DNA of 64,000 nt. It comes from Roseiarcus sp963823165 (GTDB lineage Bacteria; Pseudomonadota; Alphaproteobacteria; Rhizobiales; Beijerinckiaceae). Made by a program: the position numbers and the translations under genes. The stretch spans positions 581,041-645,040 of the forward strand of contig CAWGKV010000001.1 in the NCBI GenBank assembly GCA_963823165.1. The letters are read 5' to 3'. Within the stretch, counting starts at the first letter, position 1. The number at the start of each line of letters is the position of its first letter. A model generated the notes under the pieces. It saw only the letters and a program-made list of their open reading frames with translations. It made no database searches and was not told the origin of the DNA. Positions 25,466 through 33,861 of the stretch are shown one piece after another.

Positions 25466-26386
25466 TTACGAGACGACCGACAGGAACGCCTCGTTGAGCT
25501 GTCGCTCGTAGTAGAAGATGCCCTTGCCGACCTGGGTCTCGTCCCAGGTGCGGGTCGGCTGGTCCGGGTAATAGGTGTAGCCGCCGGCGAACGTCTCGCA
25601 CCGATTCCCCGACGGATCGAAGAAGTAGATCGTCTGGCCGCGGGTGATGCCGTGCCGGGTCGGCCCGATGTCGACTGAGATGTCGTAGCGGGTGATGATG
25701 TCGGCGGCGTGCCCGACCGCGTTCCAGTTCTCGAGCTCGAAGGCGAGGTGATGCAGCTTGCCGGGCTCGGGATGCTTCACGAACGCAATGTCGTGCGCCT
25801 TCATGCCGCAGGTGAGCCAGATCGCCAGCAGTCCGTCCGGCATATTGACCCGCTCGGCGCAGGCGAAGTCGAGCGCCTTGGTGAAGAAGTCGAGGGTCTT
25901 CTCGATGTCCGGCCCGTAGAGCAACGAATGGTCGAAGCGGCGGGCTGCCATACCGTGTGGCTCGAGGTCCCAGACGTCCGGATTGTGGACGCGCGGCTTC
26001 GGATCCGACTGGTCGGCGTGGGCGAAGAGCTCGATACGATGGCCGGAGGGAGCGGTGAAGCCGATGCGCCGGCCGACGCCGGGCTGTTCACCCGCCTTCA
26101 CGTGGTCGACGGCGACGCCGTATTCCTTCACCCGCTTCTCGTAGTGGTCGAGGTCGGAGTCCTTGAGGCACTTGAAGGCCGCCACATCGACGCCCGCGCT
26201 GTCTGCTCGGCGCAGCACGACCGAGTGATGGTCGAACTCGTCGGCCGATTTCAGATAAACACGCCCGTCCGGCCCTTCCGTCACCTGGTGCAGGCCGATG
26301 CGCTTGGTGTAGAACTCGATCGCCGCCGGCATGTCCAGAACGCGGATCTGGATGAAGCCCGGCCTCATGATGCCCGTAATCGCCAT
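25466..26386 (-). CDS. dmpB: Catechol 2,3-dioxygenase (extradiol)
   Basis: Fe(II)-dependent type I extradiol dioxygenase (306 residues, XylE/DmpB are 307) opening catechol to 2-hydroxymuconic semialdehyde. The iron ligands are His153 (RRFDHSLLYGPD), His213 (KLHHLAFELE) and Glu264 (NRCETFAGGYT), one residue behind XylE numbering after the first. The second-shell His245 and Tyr254 (TRHGITRGQTIYFFDPSG) are also present. It lies between the ferredoxin dmpQ, which normally re-reduces its inactivated iron, and dmpC. The start is MAITGIMRPG. Confidence 0.97.
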   Translation of the reverse strand: MAITGIMRPGFIQIRVLDMPAAIEFYTKRIGLHQVTEGPDGRVYLKSADEFDHHSVVLRRADSAGVDVAAFKCLKDSDLDHYEKRVKEYGVAVDHVKAGEQPGVGRRIGFTAPSGHRIELFAHADQSDPKPRVHNPDVWDLEPHGMAARRFDHSLLYGPDIEKTLDFFTKALDFACAERVNMPDGLLAIWLTCGMKAHDIAFVKHPEPGKLHHLAFELENWNAVGHAADIITRYDISVDIGPTRHGITRGQTIYFFDPSGNRCETFAGGYTYYPDQPTRTWDETQVGKGIFYYERQLNEAFLSVVS

Positions 26387-26400
26387 AGTGTGTTACCTCC

Positions 26401-26754
26401 TCAGACGGGTTGCAGGGCCCGTTCGCCCCTCGCTTTGACTGCGACTGGCGTCTCCAGCCGCAGGGAAAGATCGGATTGCGGATAGATGCAGCAGGCGAGG
26501 ACGACGCCCGCCGCTTCGTCCTCCGCGGAAACGTGGCTCCGACTCATGAGATCGGATCGGTATCGGCCGTCGAGTACGCGCACCCGGCAAATTCCGCAGC
26601 CGCCGCGCCGGCATCCGACCGGCAGGCGGCGCGGCATATTCTTGAGCTGGCCGAAGCCCTGCGCCCTTTCGAGCGCCACCAGGGCCCGCTCGCCCTCGTA
26701 GGCGGCGGCGACGCCGTGCCCTTCGAGGATGATCTGGAAGCGTTGCGGCGCCAT
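26401..26754 (-). CDS. dmpQ: Plant-type [2Fe-2S] ferredoxin for dioxygenase reactivation
   Basis: XylT/DmpQ-type ferredoxin (117 residues). Cluster ligands are Cys48, Cys53 and Cys56 in VGCRRGGCGICRVRVLDG and Cys88 or 89 in GVVLACCIYP. In related pathways this protein reduces the Fe(III) of oxidatively inactivated catechol 2,3-dioxygenase, particularly with methylcatechols. It lies directly between the phenol hydroxylase reductase (one base after its stop) and dmpB. Methylcatechol-tolerant reactivation would suit an organism fed cresols by the toluene monooxygenase. Confidence 0.9.
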   Translation of the reverse strand: MAPQRFQIILEGHGVAAAYEGERALVALERAQGFGQLKNMPRRLPVGCRRGGCGICRVRVLDGRYRSDLMSRSHVSAEDEAAGVVLACCIYPQSDLSLRLETPVAVKARGERALQPV

Positions 26755-26755
26755 C

Positions 26756-27817
26756 TCAGATCCTCTTGAACAGGGGGCTCTTCGGCTTGGCCGCCCCGTC
26801 CTTAGCGGTGAAGAACCGTTCGGTGAAAATGTGCTTTTCGAACAGCCGCCCCTGCATCAGCGCGCCGAGGCAGGCTTCGATCATCGGCGGGGGCCCGCAG
26901 ACATAAGCCGTGTTGCCTTCGAAATGACCGTCGTAGAGGCGCCTGGCGACGTCGTGCACGAAGCCGCGCTCGCCGGCCCACGCGCTGTCCTCGGGCTCGT
27001 GCGACAAGGCAGGTGCATAGCGAAAATTCGCGTGCTTCGCCGCCAGCGCCTCGAACTCGGCGCGGCCGTAGAGGTCCGCCTCGGTCCTGACGCCATGGAC
27101 GAGCGTGATCGGCTCGGAATAGCCTTGTTCGAGGAGATCGAGGATCATCGCCCGCGGGCTCGATACGCCCGTGCCGCCGGCCAGGAAGAGGAGCGGGCCG
27201 CCGCGCGACTTGCGCACGACAAACCGCCCGTAGGGGCCGCTGAACCGCACGCGGTCGCCGAGCTTCAGCGTGTCGTGGACGTACCCCGTGCCGGCCCCGC
27301 CGGGGACGCGCCGCACCTGCACCTCGACATACCTAGCGTCGGACGGCGCATTGGCGATCGAGAAGGCGCGCGGGGCTTCGACGCCCGGCAGCTTCACCAT
27401 CACGTACTGGCCCGCCTGGAAGTCGATCCCCTTGCCCTCGATGGCGAGGCGAACGCCCTTGACGTCGTGGGTGAGAGAATCGAGCCGGACGACGACGGCG
27501 TCGAAGTCGCTGACCGCTATGCGCCGCGCGTCGGGGTCTTCCTCGACGTCGGCCTCGATCGTGACGTCGGACTTCAGCGTCGTGGTGCAGGCGAGAATGA
27601 AGCCCTCGTCGCGCTCGAAGTCCATCAGGGCGAAGGCCGACGCCTCTCCGTGGTCGATCTCGCCGTCGAGCACGACCGTCTTGCACGTTCCGCAGAGGCC
27701 ATGGCCGCATGCATGCGGCAGATAGATTCCCGACCGAAGGCAGGCGTCGAGGATCGTCTGGCCGTCGGCGACCTCGATCGCGTCGCCGATCGGCTCGATG
27801 GTGAGATGATGCGTCAT
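26756..27817 (-). CDS. dmpP: Phenol hydroxylase reductase component (P5)
   Basis: NADH-dependent reductase (353 residues, as in Pseudomonas DmpP) carrying FAD and a plant-type [2Fe-2S] cluster. N-terminal cluster ligands are Cys37, Cys42, Cys45 (HACGHGLCGTC) and Cys77 (FILACTT). FAD binding is at RAFSIANAP, and NAD binding at FLAGGTGVSSPRAMI and CGPPPMIEACL. It passes electrons to the di-iron hydroxylase DmpLNO. It follows dmpO by 18 bases. Confidence 0.95.
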   Translation of the reverse strand: MTHHLTIEPIGDAIEVADGQTILDACLRSGIYLPHACGHGLCGTCKTVVLDGEIDHGEASAFALMDFERDEGFILACTTTLKSDVTIEADVEEDPDARRIAVSDFDAVVVRLDSLTHDVKGVRLAIEGKGIDFQAGQYVMVKLPGVEAPRAFSIANAPSDARYVEVQVRRVPGGAGTGYVHDTLKLGDRVRFSGPYGRFVVRKSRGGPLLFLAGGTGVSSPRAMILDLLEQGYSEPITLVHGVRTEADLYGRAEFEALAAKHANFRYAPALSHEPEDSAWAGERGFVHDVARRLYDGHFEGNTAYVCGPPPMIEACLGALMQGRLFEKHIFTERFFTAKDGAAKPKSPLFKRI

Positions 27818-27835
27818 CGTCCTGGCCCCGACGCT

Positions 27836-28204
27836 TCAGCTCGCGGAGTTCCTGTAGCCGTTGAGGCCCGGCGTCCAGAACCGGACCAGCGACTTGTGGC
27901 CGACGCCGTGATCGGCGAGCGACTTGCCGAGGTCCGGCTTCACCTTCACCCCGTCGATCATCCACTCGACCTTGTCCCAGTCGATCTTTTCGAAGTCGGG
28001 ATGGGCGTTGTAGTGGCCCTTGACGATCGCGTCGACGAAGGCGCCGAACGGCATATCAGGCGGGAGCGGGAAAGCGAGCGCCGAGCAGAACGACAGATGC
28101 TCCTCCCAGTGGACATAGACGACGCGGTTGCCATGGAAGTTCTTTTCCAGGTCGCGATATTCGATTTTGTGTTCATAGTCGGGCGACAACGCCTGAAGGG
28201 TCAT
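27836..28204 (-). CDS. dmpO: Phenol hydroxylase subunit P4 (gamma)
   Basis: Small subunit of the hydroxylase (122 residues; DmpO is 119). It is recognised by YRDLEKNFHGNRVVYVHWEE, HLSFCSALAFPLPPDMPFGA and KVEWMIDGVKVKPDLGKSL. I chose ATG 28204 (MTLQALSPDYEHKIEYRD) because the longer frame up to 28447 is a shadow of dmpN. It lies 71 bases behind dmpN. Confidence 0.93.
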   Translation of the reverse strand: MTLQALSPDYEHKIEYRDLEKNFHGNRVVYVHWEEHLSFCSALAFPLPPDMPFGAFVDAIVKGHYNAHPDFEKIDWDKVEWMIDGVKVKPDLGKSLADHGVGHKSLVRFWTPGLNGYRNSAS

Positions 28205-28275
28205 GGGTACCTCCCAGAGTTCGAAAATCTCGGCAATGCGGCGGGGAGCCGCACCGCCTGAAAGTTTAACCAGAA

Positions 28276-29790
28276 CTATTCCGCGGCCTTGACCGCGCCC
28301 GCCTGCCAGCTGTTCCAGAGCGCTTCGTCCGGCGAGCCGACGTAGTCCATGTTGTCGTGGCCGACGTTGAGACGGTAGTAGTTCAGCACATCCGGAATAG
28401 TCGCGCCGCCGCAATTGCCCTGGAAGATCTGGTGCACCGGCAGCCAAGCCTGGACATACTTCTCCGGCTCGCCGTCGAAGATGTCTTTGCAGCCGTCCGA
28501 GCAGAAGTGATAGGTCTCGCCCTTGAACTTCGAGTGGCGGAAGCAGATCGTCGTCGGATCACCCGGCTCGGTATAGGCCATCGGGATCTGGCAAGTCTGG
28601 CAGAGCTGCGGCAGCGCCATGTTGTAGAAGCGCTTGCCCTGCTTCGCCATCTCCGCCCACATCTCCCAGCGCGGCCGATAGAACTTGTCGAACGTGTTCG
28701 GGTACTTCTCGGAGAGCCAGTCGAGGTGCTGGCGGTCCGGCGCCCAGGTATGGAACGCGGCGGCGTGGCTGTACTGATAGAAGACCGCCCAGTTCTGGTG
28801 TGAGACGTGGTCGGCCTCGACCGTCGCCTGATCCGCATATTTCGGCGGACGCAGTCCGTAGCGGGCTAGATCCTGGAAGAGCGAGCCGCCGGCCTCGGTG
28901 AAGTAGATGTCCCAGGCCTCGCGCCAGGACATGACCTTCTTGGGCAGCATGTAGTCCATCATCATCGCCACGATGCCGAGCACCTTGTGGCCGCGCCAGA
29001 ACCACTTGTCGACCCACTTCTGCACGATCGGCAGGTTGTCCGGGTGCTGCTCGAGCAGGAACTTGATGACCTCGATGCCGAGCGTCATGTGCCGGCTCTC
29101 GTCGGACTGCGCCGAGAAGCCGAAGGTGACCGTCGACATGTCGCCGTTGTAGGCGGCGCCCGACATGAACGGCACGAACAGGAGGTTCGTCAGCACGTAT
29201 TCGAAGGCGAAGCCGATTGCGATCATGAACTCGAACGGCCCCGCGGTGCGGGCGTCGTCGAAGAACGACTTCGGCACGCTGAGGTACCACACGCGGTCGT
29301 GCATGTGGGGAAACTCGCTGATGCCGTCGAAGAACTTGTTGTAGTGACTGATGGTGTGGATCTGCGTCTGAATGTGGCGGAGCTCGTCGAGCGACTGCTG
29401 TTGCGCGGCGACCCGCGGGCCAACGCCGCGCAGGTGACGGCCGGCGAAGGCGAAGCCGCGATGCGCCTGATACTCTTCGGGCGAGATGCCGGTGAGGAAC
29501 AGCTTCACCACGTTGGCGTAGCGGCCGTCCGAGATCTTGGTCTGGCCGTTGTTCTGCGCGAAAGCGTCGAGCACCGCGTAGAGCTTGCGCTCCTTCTCCG
29601 CCTGGAACTTCCAGTAGGCGTCCATGGTCAGGCGGAACGGGTCTTCCCACGCCGACCAGTCCTTGATCTTGATACCCTCGAACGTGTCGTAGGGGAACAC
29701 CTTGTCCATCGGCTGATAGCTGGTCTCCCAGTCGAGGCCGCGCGTCATATGCGCGTAGCGCTGCTTGAGACCGAGTTTCTTTACGGCCAT
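28276..29790 (-). CDS. dmpN: Phenol hydroxylase large oxygenase subunit P3 (alpha, di-iron)
   Basis: Catalytic subunit of a group 1 soluble di-iron monooxygenase (504 residues), hydroxylating phenols to catechols. The four-helix iron site is complete: Glu106 (SPEEYQAHRGF), Glu136 and His139 (SLDELRHIQTQ), Glu197 (GFAFEYVLTN), Glu231 and His234 (QSDESRHMTLG). The C-terminal part has the Cys-rich QLCQTCQIPMAYTEPGD and TYHFCSDGCKDIF segment common to phenol hydroxylases. It sits in the standard KLMNOP order. Its partner dmpL is frameshifted in this sequence. Confidence 0.96.
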   Translation of the reverse strand: MAVKKLGLKQRYAHMTRGLDWETSYQPMDKVFPYDTFEGIKIKDWSAWEDPFRLTMDAYWKFQAEKERKLYAVLDAFAQNNGQTKISDGRYANVVKLFLTGISPEEYQAHRGFAFAGRHLRGVGPRVAAQQQSLDELRHIQTQIHTISHYNKFFDGISEFPHMHDRVWYLSVPKSFFDDARTAGPFEFMIAIGFAFEYVLTNLLFVPFMSGAAYNGDMSTVTFGFSAQSDESRHMTLGIEVIKFLLEQHPDNLPIVQKWVDKWFWRGHKVLGIVAMMMDYMLPKKVMSWREAWDIYFTEAGGSLFQDLARYGLRPPKYADQATVEADHVSHQNWAVFYQYSHAAAFHTWAPDRQHLDWLSEKYPNTFDKFYRPRWEMWAEMAKQGKRFYNMALPQLCQTCQIPMAYTEPGDPTTICFRHSKFKGETYHFCSDGCKDIFDGEPEKYVQAWLPVHQIFQGNCGGATIPDVLNYYRLNVGHDNMDYVGSPDEALWNSWQAGAVKAAE

Positions 29791-29809
29791 GCTGTCCTCC
29801 CAATTTCCG

Positions 29810-30082
29810 TTAGTGTTTCCAGCCGACGAGGAACCGGTCGTCGTCCTCGTCGAGATTGCCCGCCATCGACACCAGCACCAGATGGATCTCCTGCGGATCC
29901 CAGATCCGGCCGATGCGGGCTTCGACGGAAGCGCGGTTCACCACCAGCTCCATGTCGCGATCGAGCTTGACGCAGCCCGGCATGTCGAGGACCCGGACGC
30001 CCGGGTTGTCGGCCATGATCGCCTCGATGATCGGCCGGGCGTCGTCGTTGTGAAGAAGCGTGAGCGAAGCGACTTGCGCCAT
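29810..30082 (-). CDS. dmpM: Phenol hydroxylase regulatory/coupling protein P2
   Basis: Cofactor-free effector protein (90 residues, same as DmpM), equivalent to MmoB and TmoD, which couples oxygen activation to substrate oxidation. Family sequence: LLHNDDARPIIEAIMADNPG, VRVLDMPGCVKLDRDMELVV and WDPQEIHLVLVSMAGNLDED. It lies between dmpN and dmpL with short gaps, as in other dmp operons. Confidence 0.94.
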   Translation of the reverse strand: MAQVASLTLLHNDDARPIIEAIMADNPGVRVLDMPGCVKLDRDMELVVNRASVEARIGRIWDPQEIHLVLVSMAGNLDEDDDRFLVGWKH

Positions 30083-30098
30083 AGCTTTTGTCCCTCTG

Positions 30099-31092
30099 TT
30101 AGATCGTCAGGCCGAGCGAATGCGCCCGCGCCTTGGCGGCATCGCCCGCGGCGAAGGCGGCCTTGCCGCCGTCACCGAGCAGCGCGTCCGAAAGCGGCTG
30201 CGCGGCCTCGACCGCGCGCCCGATCCAGCGGCTCGCCCAATCGGAGACGAGCGTCTTGTTGGCGTCGCTCTCCGCCGCGACCGTCTTGACGACGTGGTCG
30301 CTCCAGCGGCCTTCGTCGGCGCGCCAGTCGGACATGAACTCGGTCAGCAATCGCGATCGGGAGCGCGCCGTCGCGCCATGCTGCGTCGAGATGCTTGTAG
30401 GCAAAGTCGAACAGCACGCCGTTCACCGCCAGCGTCTGGGCGACGAAGAGCTGGAACCAGTCGCGCTCGACGAAGCTGTCCTCGATCAGTTTGCGCGCTC
30501 CCTGCCAGGCGGCGTCGTTCAGCCAAGTCTCCTTAGCCTTGTCGAGGCTGACGCCCGTCTGTCCGTCGACTTCGAGGCCGATGCGCGAGACGACCTGGGC
30601 CATGCCCAGGTGATCGCCGGCCGAGAAGATGCAGGGCGCGGTGACCGCCGTGCCGTAGCCGCGCTGAGTCATCTCGGTCATGTTCATGTTCGAGCCCCAG
30701 TGCAGATGGCGCAGCGGCAGGAGGCCGCGCTCGATCGCCGCCTTGGACTCGGCCGAGAGCTTCTCGATCAGGCCGCGCTCCTCGACGAAGGCGAAGTTGC
30801 GCTCGACCGCCTGGTTCATGTTGGCGCGGGCGATGTTGTAGGTGGCGTAATAGAACTGGCGCGGGTCGAGCGGCTTGTACCAGTCCGCCATCACGACCGC
30901 CGTCTTGCCGGTGTCGTACTGCCAGAACTCCGGCTCATAGAGCGGCTTGTAGTGGAAGTTCGCCGTCGCCTGGACGTCGAGCGTCGCCTCCTGGTAGCGC
31001 GAGGCCGGCTTGTCGGCGCCAAGGCGGCGCGCGACATGGCCAAAGGTCTGCCGCTTCGGCTCGAGATCGATTGTCTTGATCTGTATGGTCAT
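30099..31092 (-). pseudogene. dmpL: Phenol hydroxylase beta subunit P1, interrupted by a one-base frameshift
   Basis: The frame from 31092 reads MTIQIKTIDLEPKRQTFGHV and remains DmpL-like through DFAYKHLDAAWRDGALPIA. It then continues as non-homologous Arg-rich sequence. The next frame picks up LTEFMSDWRADEGRWSDHVV and runs to HSLGLTI and a stop at 30099-30101. One extra base in the AA at 30349-30350 (reading GCGATTGCTGACC for an expected GCGATGCTGACC) accounts for it; corrected, the protein is 330 residues, against 331 for DmpL. The beta subunit supports the (alpha-beta-gamma)2 hydroxylase. A real frameshift would remove the last quarter and probably disable phenol hydroxylase; a sequence error is equally possible. 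Confidence 0.9.
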
Positions 31093-31109
31093 GCTGTTCC
31101 TCCCGGGGC

Positions 31110-31412
31110 TTATTGGCGTGGAGCGCGCAGTTCGGAATCGGCGAGCGGCGCGTCGGTTGGCTGGACGCGGCGCAGCAGGCCGGGCTGGCGGGAGCGCCAG
31201 GCGAGCTTCTCGAGTTCGCTCGCCGCCTCCTCGGCTGCAGGCAGCCGCACGGCTTCCTGCAGCGCGCAAAATTCCTCGAAGGCGGCGAAGGGCAGGATCA
31301 GCTCGACGGTCAGGTCGGGGTCGTTGACCGAAAATTCGAATTCGACATAGCGGCCAGAACGCACGCCGGTGACGCGTACGAATTTTTTCAGCGGCGTCTG
31401 GCTCTGCCCCAT
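31110..31412 (-). CDS. dmpK: Phenol hydroxylase assembly protein P0
   Basis: First gene of the phenol hydroxylase operon (100 residues; DmpK is about 92). In Pseudomonas the homologue helps load iron into the hydroxylase and is not needed for turnover itself. Family sequence: KKFVRVTGVRSGRYVEFEFS, LTVELILPFAAFEEFCALQ. I chose ATG 31412 (MGQSQTPLKKF) since the longer frame enters the promoter region. It is followed 17 bases later by dmpL. Confidence 0.85.
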   Translation of the reverse strand: MGQSQTPLKKFVRVTGVRSGRYVEFEFSVNDPDLTVELILPFAAFEEFCALQEAVRLPAAEEAASELEKLAWRSRQPGLLRRVQPTDAPLADSELRAPRQ

Positions 31413-31458
31413 GGGAACCCCCTGACGTTGCGTCGTATGGCGCTTGTCGTCGGCCGAA

Positions 31459-31545
31459 CGTCTATCGCAGCCGATATCGTCAGTCAACATAAATATCGAT
31501 ATTGCGGCAAATTGCCGCTATAATTTCTGAACATCGTGAAAATCC
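31459..31545 (-). promoter_or_regulatory. dmp operon promoter and operator block
   Basis: On the minus strand a TTGACT -35-like box (31482-31487) lies 4 bases from the perfect palindrome AATATCGATATT (31492-31503); a -10 near 31459-31466 is weak (TAGACG or GATAGA). Farther upstream are the inverted repeat GCGGCAAATTGCCGC (31504-31518) and a half-site in ACATCGTGAAAA. The block 31482-31545 matches 36444-36507, in front of tmoA, at 47 of 64 positions without gaps. No sigma54 GG-N10-GC signature is present. Binding by the nearby GntR protein is my inference. Confidence 0.75.
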
Positions 31546-31579
31546 AGCTGACTGCGCGGTCGAAATTCGCCTAAGCAGT

Positions 31580-31745
31580 CGATTTTTCATAAATTGAGAG
31601 CAAGAATTTGCGAGGCATCGAGTTTTCTCGAAATGCCCCCAAAGGCGAGATTGTCGGTGTCGGCTCAGAATCCCGTATTCCCGTCGCGCCGGGCGCGGGA
31701 TTACGACAGGCTGCGGTAGAGCTTCCGGAGCCGCGCTTCGAGGAC
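31580..31745 (+). repeat. Partial copy of the GntR leader segment
   Basis: This stretch parallels 37278-37430, ahead of and around the upstream part of the gntR frame. Shared landmarks in order are TTCATAAATTGAG, a CTC/GAA stretch, ATCCCG-x-ATTCCCG, GCGCCGGG/GCGCCCGG and TACGACAGGCT/TGCGACAGGCT. It occupies most of the 390-base gap between dmpK and the tmoF stop and has no credible gene. Its position behind the dmp promoter mirrors the tmo side, which suggests duplication of a promoter-plus-leader unit. Confidence 0.6.
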
Positions 31746-31803
31746 CGGCGGCGAAGGCGCAGGACGAACAACTGCAGATCCGTTGGACGCGTGTTCGGAG
31801 CCC

Positions 31804-32823
31804 TCAAAAAAACTTGTCGGTGTGGATCTGCCCGAGCGGCGCTCGCCAGCGCATGACCAAGAGGTCGTTCATCGCCTCGACCATCGGCGGCGGACCGGCG
31901 AAATAGAATTCCGTGTTGTCGACCGGAAAGGCGCTGCGCTCGACCTCGGCGTGGACAAAGCCTCGCCCCCCTCGCCAGGAGCTGCCTTCCGGCTCCGCCG
32001 ACAGCACGGGCGTATAGACGAGCGAGCGCGCTTCGTCACGGACGAGCTTGCGGAAGCAGAGGTCGCCCCTCGTTCGCGCCCCCTCGAACACGAGGATACG
32101 GCGTGCGCTCCCCTCGGCAAGCGCCGCGAGCGCGATCGAGACGATCGGGCCGATGCCGGAGCCGCCCGCGACGCAAACGACGTCGCGTGGATTGTCGTCG
32201 CGCCAATAGGCGCGGCCATAGGGACCGTCGAGCGTCAACGCGTCGCCGACCGCGAGCCGATCGAACATCGCGTTGCTGCCCTTGCCGCCGGAAGCACGGC
32301 GGATGACAAACCGCCATTCGCCATCCTCGTTCGGCAGGTTCGACATCGAGTAGGCGCGCACCCCCTGGACGCCGGGCGGATGGACGATCGCGAATTGCCC
32401 GGGCAGAAAGCGCGCAGGCTCAGCTGTGCGAAGCACGAACTCGCCCATGCCGGGGGCGACCTCGCGTCGCGCGATCAGCGTCGCGCGGAGCCGTGCGGTC
32501 GCAACGACGGGCCTGTATTCATCCGCGAGCCGCACTTTCACGATGCAGTCGCTCGTCGGCTTCGACTGGCAGGCGAGCCGCCTGCCGCGCCGGCGCTCCC
32601 GTTCGGAAAGGCCCGGCGCTTCGAGCCATTGCGTCTCCATGTCGCCGGAAACGAGATCGAAACGGCAATTGCCGCAGCCGCCGACGCCGCAATCGTTGGG
32701 GAAACCCAGGCCCGCGCGGAGCGCGCCGCGCAGGAGCGAGTCTTCGTCGTCGGCGATGGCAAAGGCCTCGCCGGATTCGAATTCGATGCGGTAGGTCAAG
32801 TTGAGGGGCTCGTTCTGCGCCAA
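31804..32823 (-). CDS. tmoF: Toluene monooxygenase reductase component
   Basis: NADH oxidoreductase (339 residues) with an N-terminal plant-type [2Fe-2S] domain (Cys45, Cys50, Cys53 in FPNDCGVGGCGNCRF and Cys85 in RRLACQS), an FAD domain (RAYSMSNLPNE) and an NAD domain (VCVAGGSGIGPIVSIAL, FYFAGPPPMVEAM). It supplies electrons to the Rieske ferredoxin TmoC. The best start is a TTG at 32823 (LAQNEPLNLTYRIEF) with GGAAAGGGAA just before it. The longer frame to 33687 is a shadow of tmoE. It is the last gene of the tmo operon, 38 bases after tmoE. Confidence 0.92.
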   Translation of the reverse strand: MAQNEPLNLTYRIEFESGEAFAIADDEDSLLRGALRAGLGFPNDCGVGGCGNCRFDLVSGDMETQWLEAPGLSERERRRGRRLACQSKPTSDCIVKVRLADEYRPVVATARLRATLIARREVAPGMGEFVLRTAEPARFLPGQFAIVHPPGVQGVRAYSMSNLPNEDGEWRFVIRRASGGKGSNAMFDRLAVGDALTLDGPYGRAYWRDDNPRDVVCVAGGSGIGPIVSIALAALAEGSARRILVFEGARTRGDLCFRKLVRDEARSLVYTPVLSAEPEGSSWRGGRGFVHAEVERSAFPVDNTEFYFAGPPPMVEAMNDLLVMRWRAPLGQIHTDKFF

Positions 32824-32861
32824 GCAATTCCCTTTCCCCGCAAGCGGGGAGAGGGAGGAGA

Positions 32862-33848
32862 CTAAAGACCCATGCCCTTCCGCAACGCCGCGCATGCATC
32901 CTTGGCCTGCTGCGCCGCGCCGGGGGCGTCTGGGAGATGGGCGCAATAGGCGTCGACGGCCGCGTCGCCGAGCGGGGCCCATTTGGCGACCCACTTGTCG
33001 AGCACGGTCTGATTGCCTTCTACGCCCAGGGCCATCTTGACGAGCGCGCTCGCCCAGCGGCGGTGGCGGTCGGCGTCGACCAACTGCGCGTCGCTGAGCA
33101 ACCCGAGCAGCATGTCGCCGTTGTGGCGCGCCGACTGGCCGAGACTGCGCAGAACCGCTTCTTCGACCGCAGGCCGGGCGACGAGGTTCATCGCCGCGAA
33201 ACTCTCGGCCCAGTCGTAGGCTACGAGCCCCTTCTCGACCAGCTCGCGAAAACCCTGCCAGGCCGGATCGTTCTCCCATTTGTCGCGCTCGCCCGTCCCG
33301 AAGCCGAGATCGTCGAAGGAGTTCGAGAGCTCCTTGGTGCGATAGGCGGTGTGGGTCAGCCAGCGCAACGAATCCGCCGCCTGGTAGCCGGCGCAGTTCG
33401 AGATGGTGGAGGAGGGAGCGATCTGGGTGAGGTAGGCCGAGCCCATCTGCAGCGTATGGAACAGATAGCGCGCCGGCGTATAAATCCGAGCGAGATGGCG
33501 CGCCCAGACGTGGTCGAGCATCGCGTCGTGACCGCGGGTCGAGAACTGGTCGAAGAGGCCGTAGACGTAGTTCTCGTGGCCGTCCTGCAGCATGTTGTAG
33601 GTGCGGTAGACCATTTCGTCCGGGTCGCGGAAGGCGTTCCAGTCGGGATGCTTCAACGGCGAATTGTTGCGGTTCGTCTTGAACCACGTCTGCGTCGAAA
33701 AGTCCGGATCGAGCTCGAACGGCGCGTCCGGGTTATCGGTGGTGTAATGGAGGTTGGTCGAGACGATCTCGTATTCGCTCGGCTTGCGCCGGCGGGCGGC
33801 AAGATGGCTCCAGGTCTTGAGCGGCTGGGCGACGGCGGGCTGGTTCAT
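32862..33848 (-). CDS. tmoE: Toluene monooxygenase beta subunit
   Basis: Beta subunit of the group 2 di-iron hydroxylase (328 residues; T4MO TmoE is 327). It is recognised from KTWSHLAARRRKPSEYEIVS, NLHYTTDNPD, KHPDWNAFRDPDEMVYRTYN and MLQDGHENYVYGLFDQFS. It does not bind iron but stabilises the alpha subunit. It lies between tmoD (13-base gap) and tmoF. Confidence 0.95.
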   Translation of the reverse strand: MNQPAVAQPLKTWSHLAARRRKPSEYEIVSTNLHYTTDNPDAPFELDPDFSTQTWFKTNRNNSPLKHPDWNAFRDPDEMVYRTYNMLQDGHENYVYGLFDQFSTRGHDAMLDHVWARHLARIYTPARYLFHTLQMGSAYLTQIAPSSTISNCAGYQAADSLRWLTHTAYRTKELSNSFDDLGFGTGERDKWENDPAWQGFRELVEKGLVAYDWAESFAAMNLVARPAVEEAVLRSLGQSARHNGDMLLGLLSDAQLVDADRHRRWASALVKMALGVEGNQTVLDKWVAKWAPLGDAAVDAYCAHLPDAPGAAQQAKDACAALRKGMGL

Positions 33849-33861
33849 TGGGGGGCGTCCT

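Noticed and set aside
31413..31580. Sigma54 promoter before dmpK
   Set aside because: I looked for GG-N10-GC. The nearest case, in GCGGCAATTTGCCGC, has N9 and is explained by an inverted repeat.
32824..33687. Extension of the tmoF frame to 627 codons
   Set aside because: The extension is a shadow of tmoE in another frame; the reductase domains begin right after the TTG at 32823.
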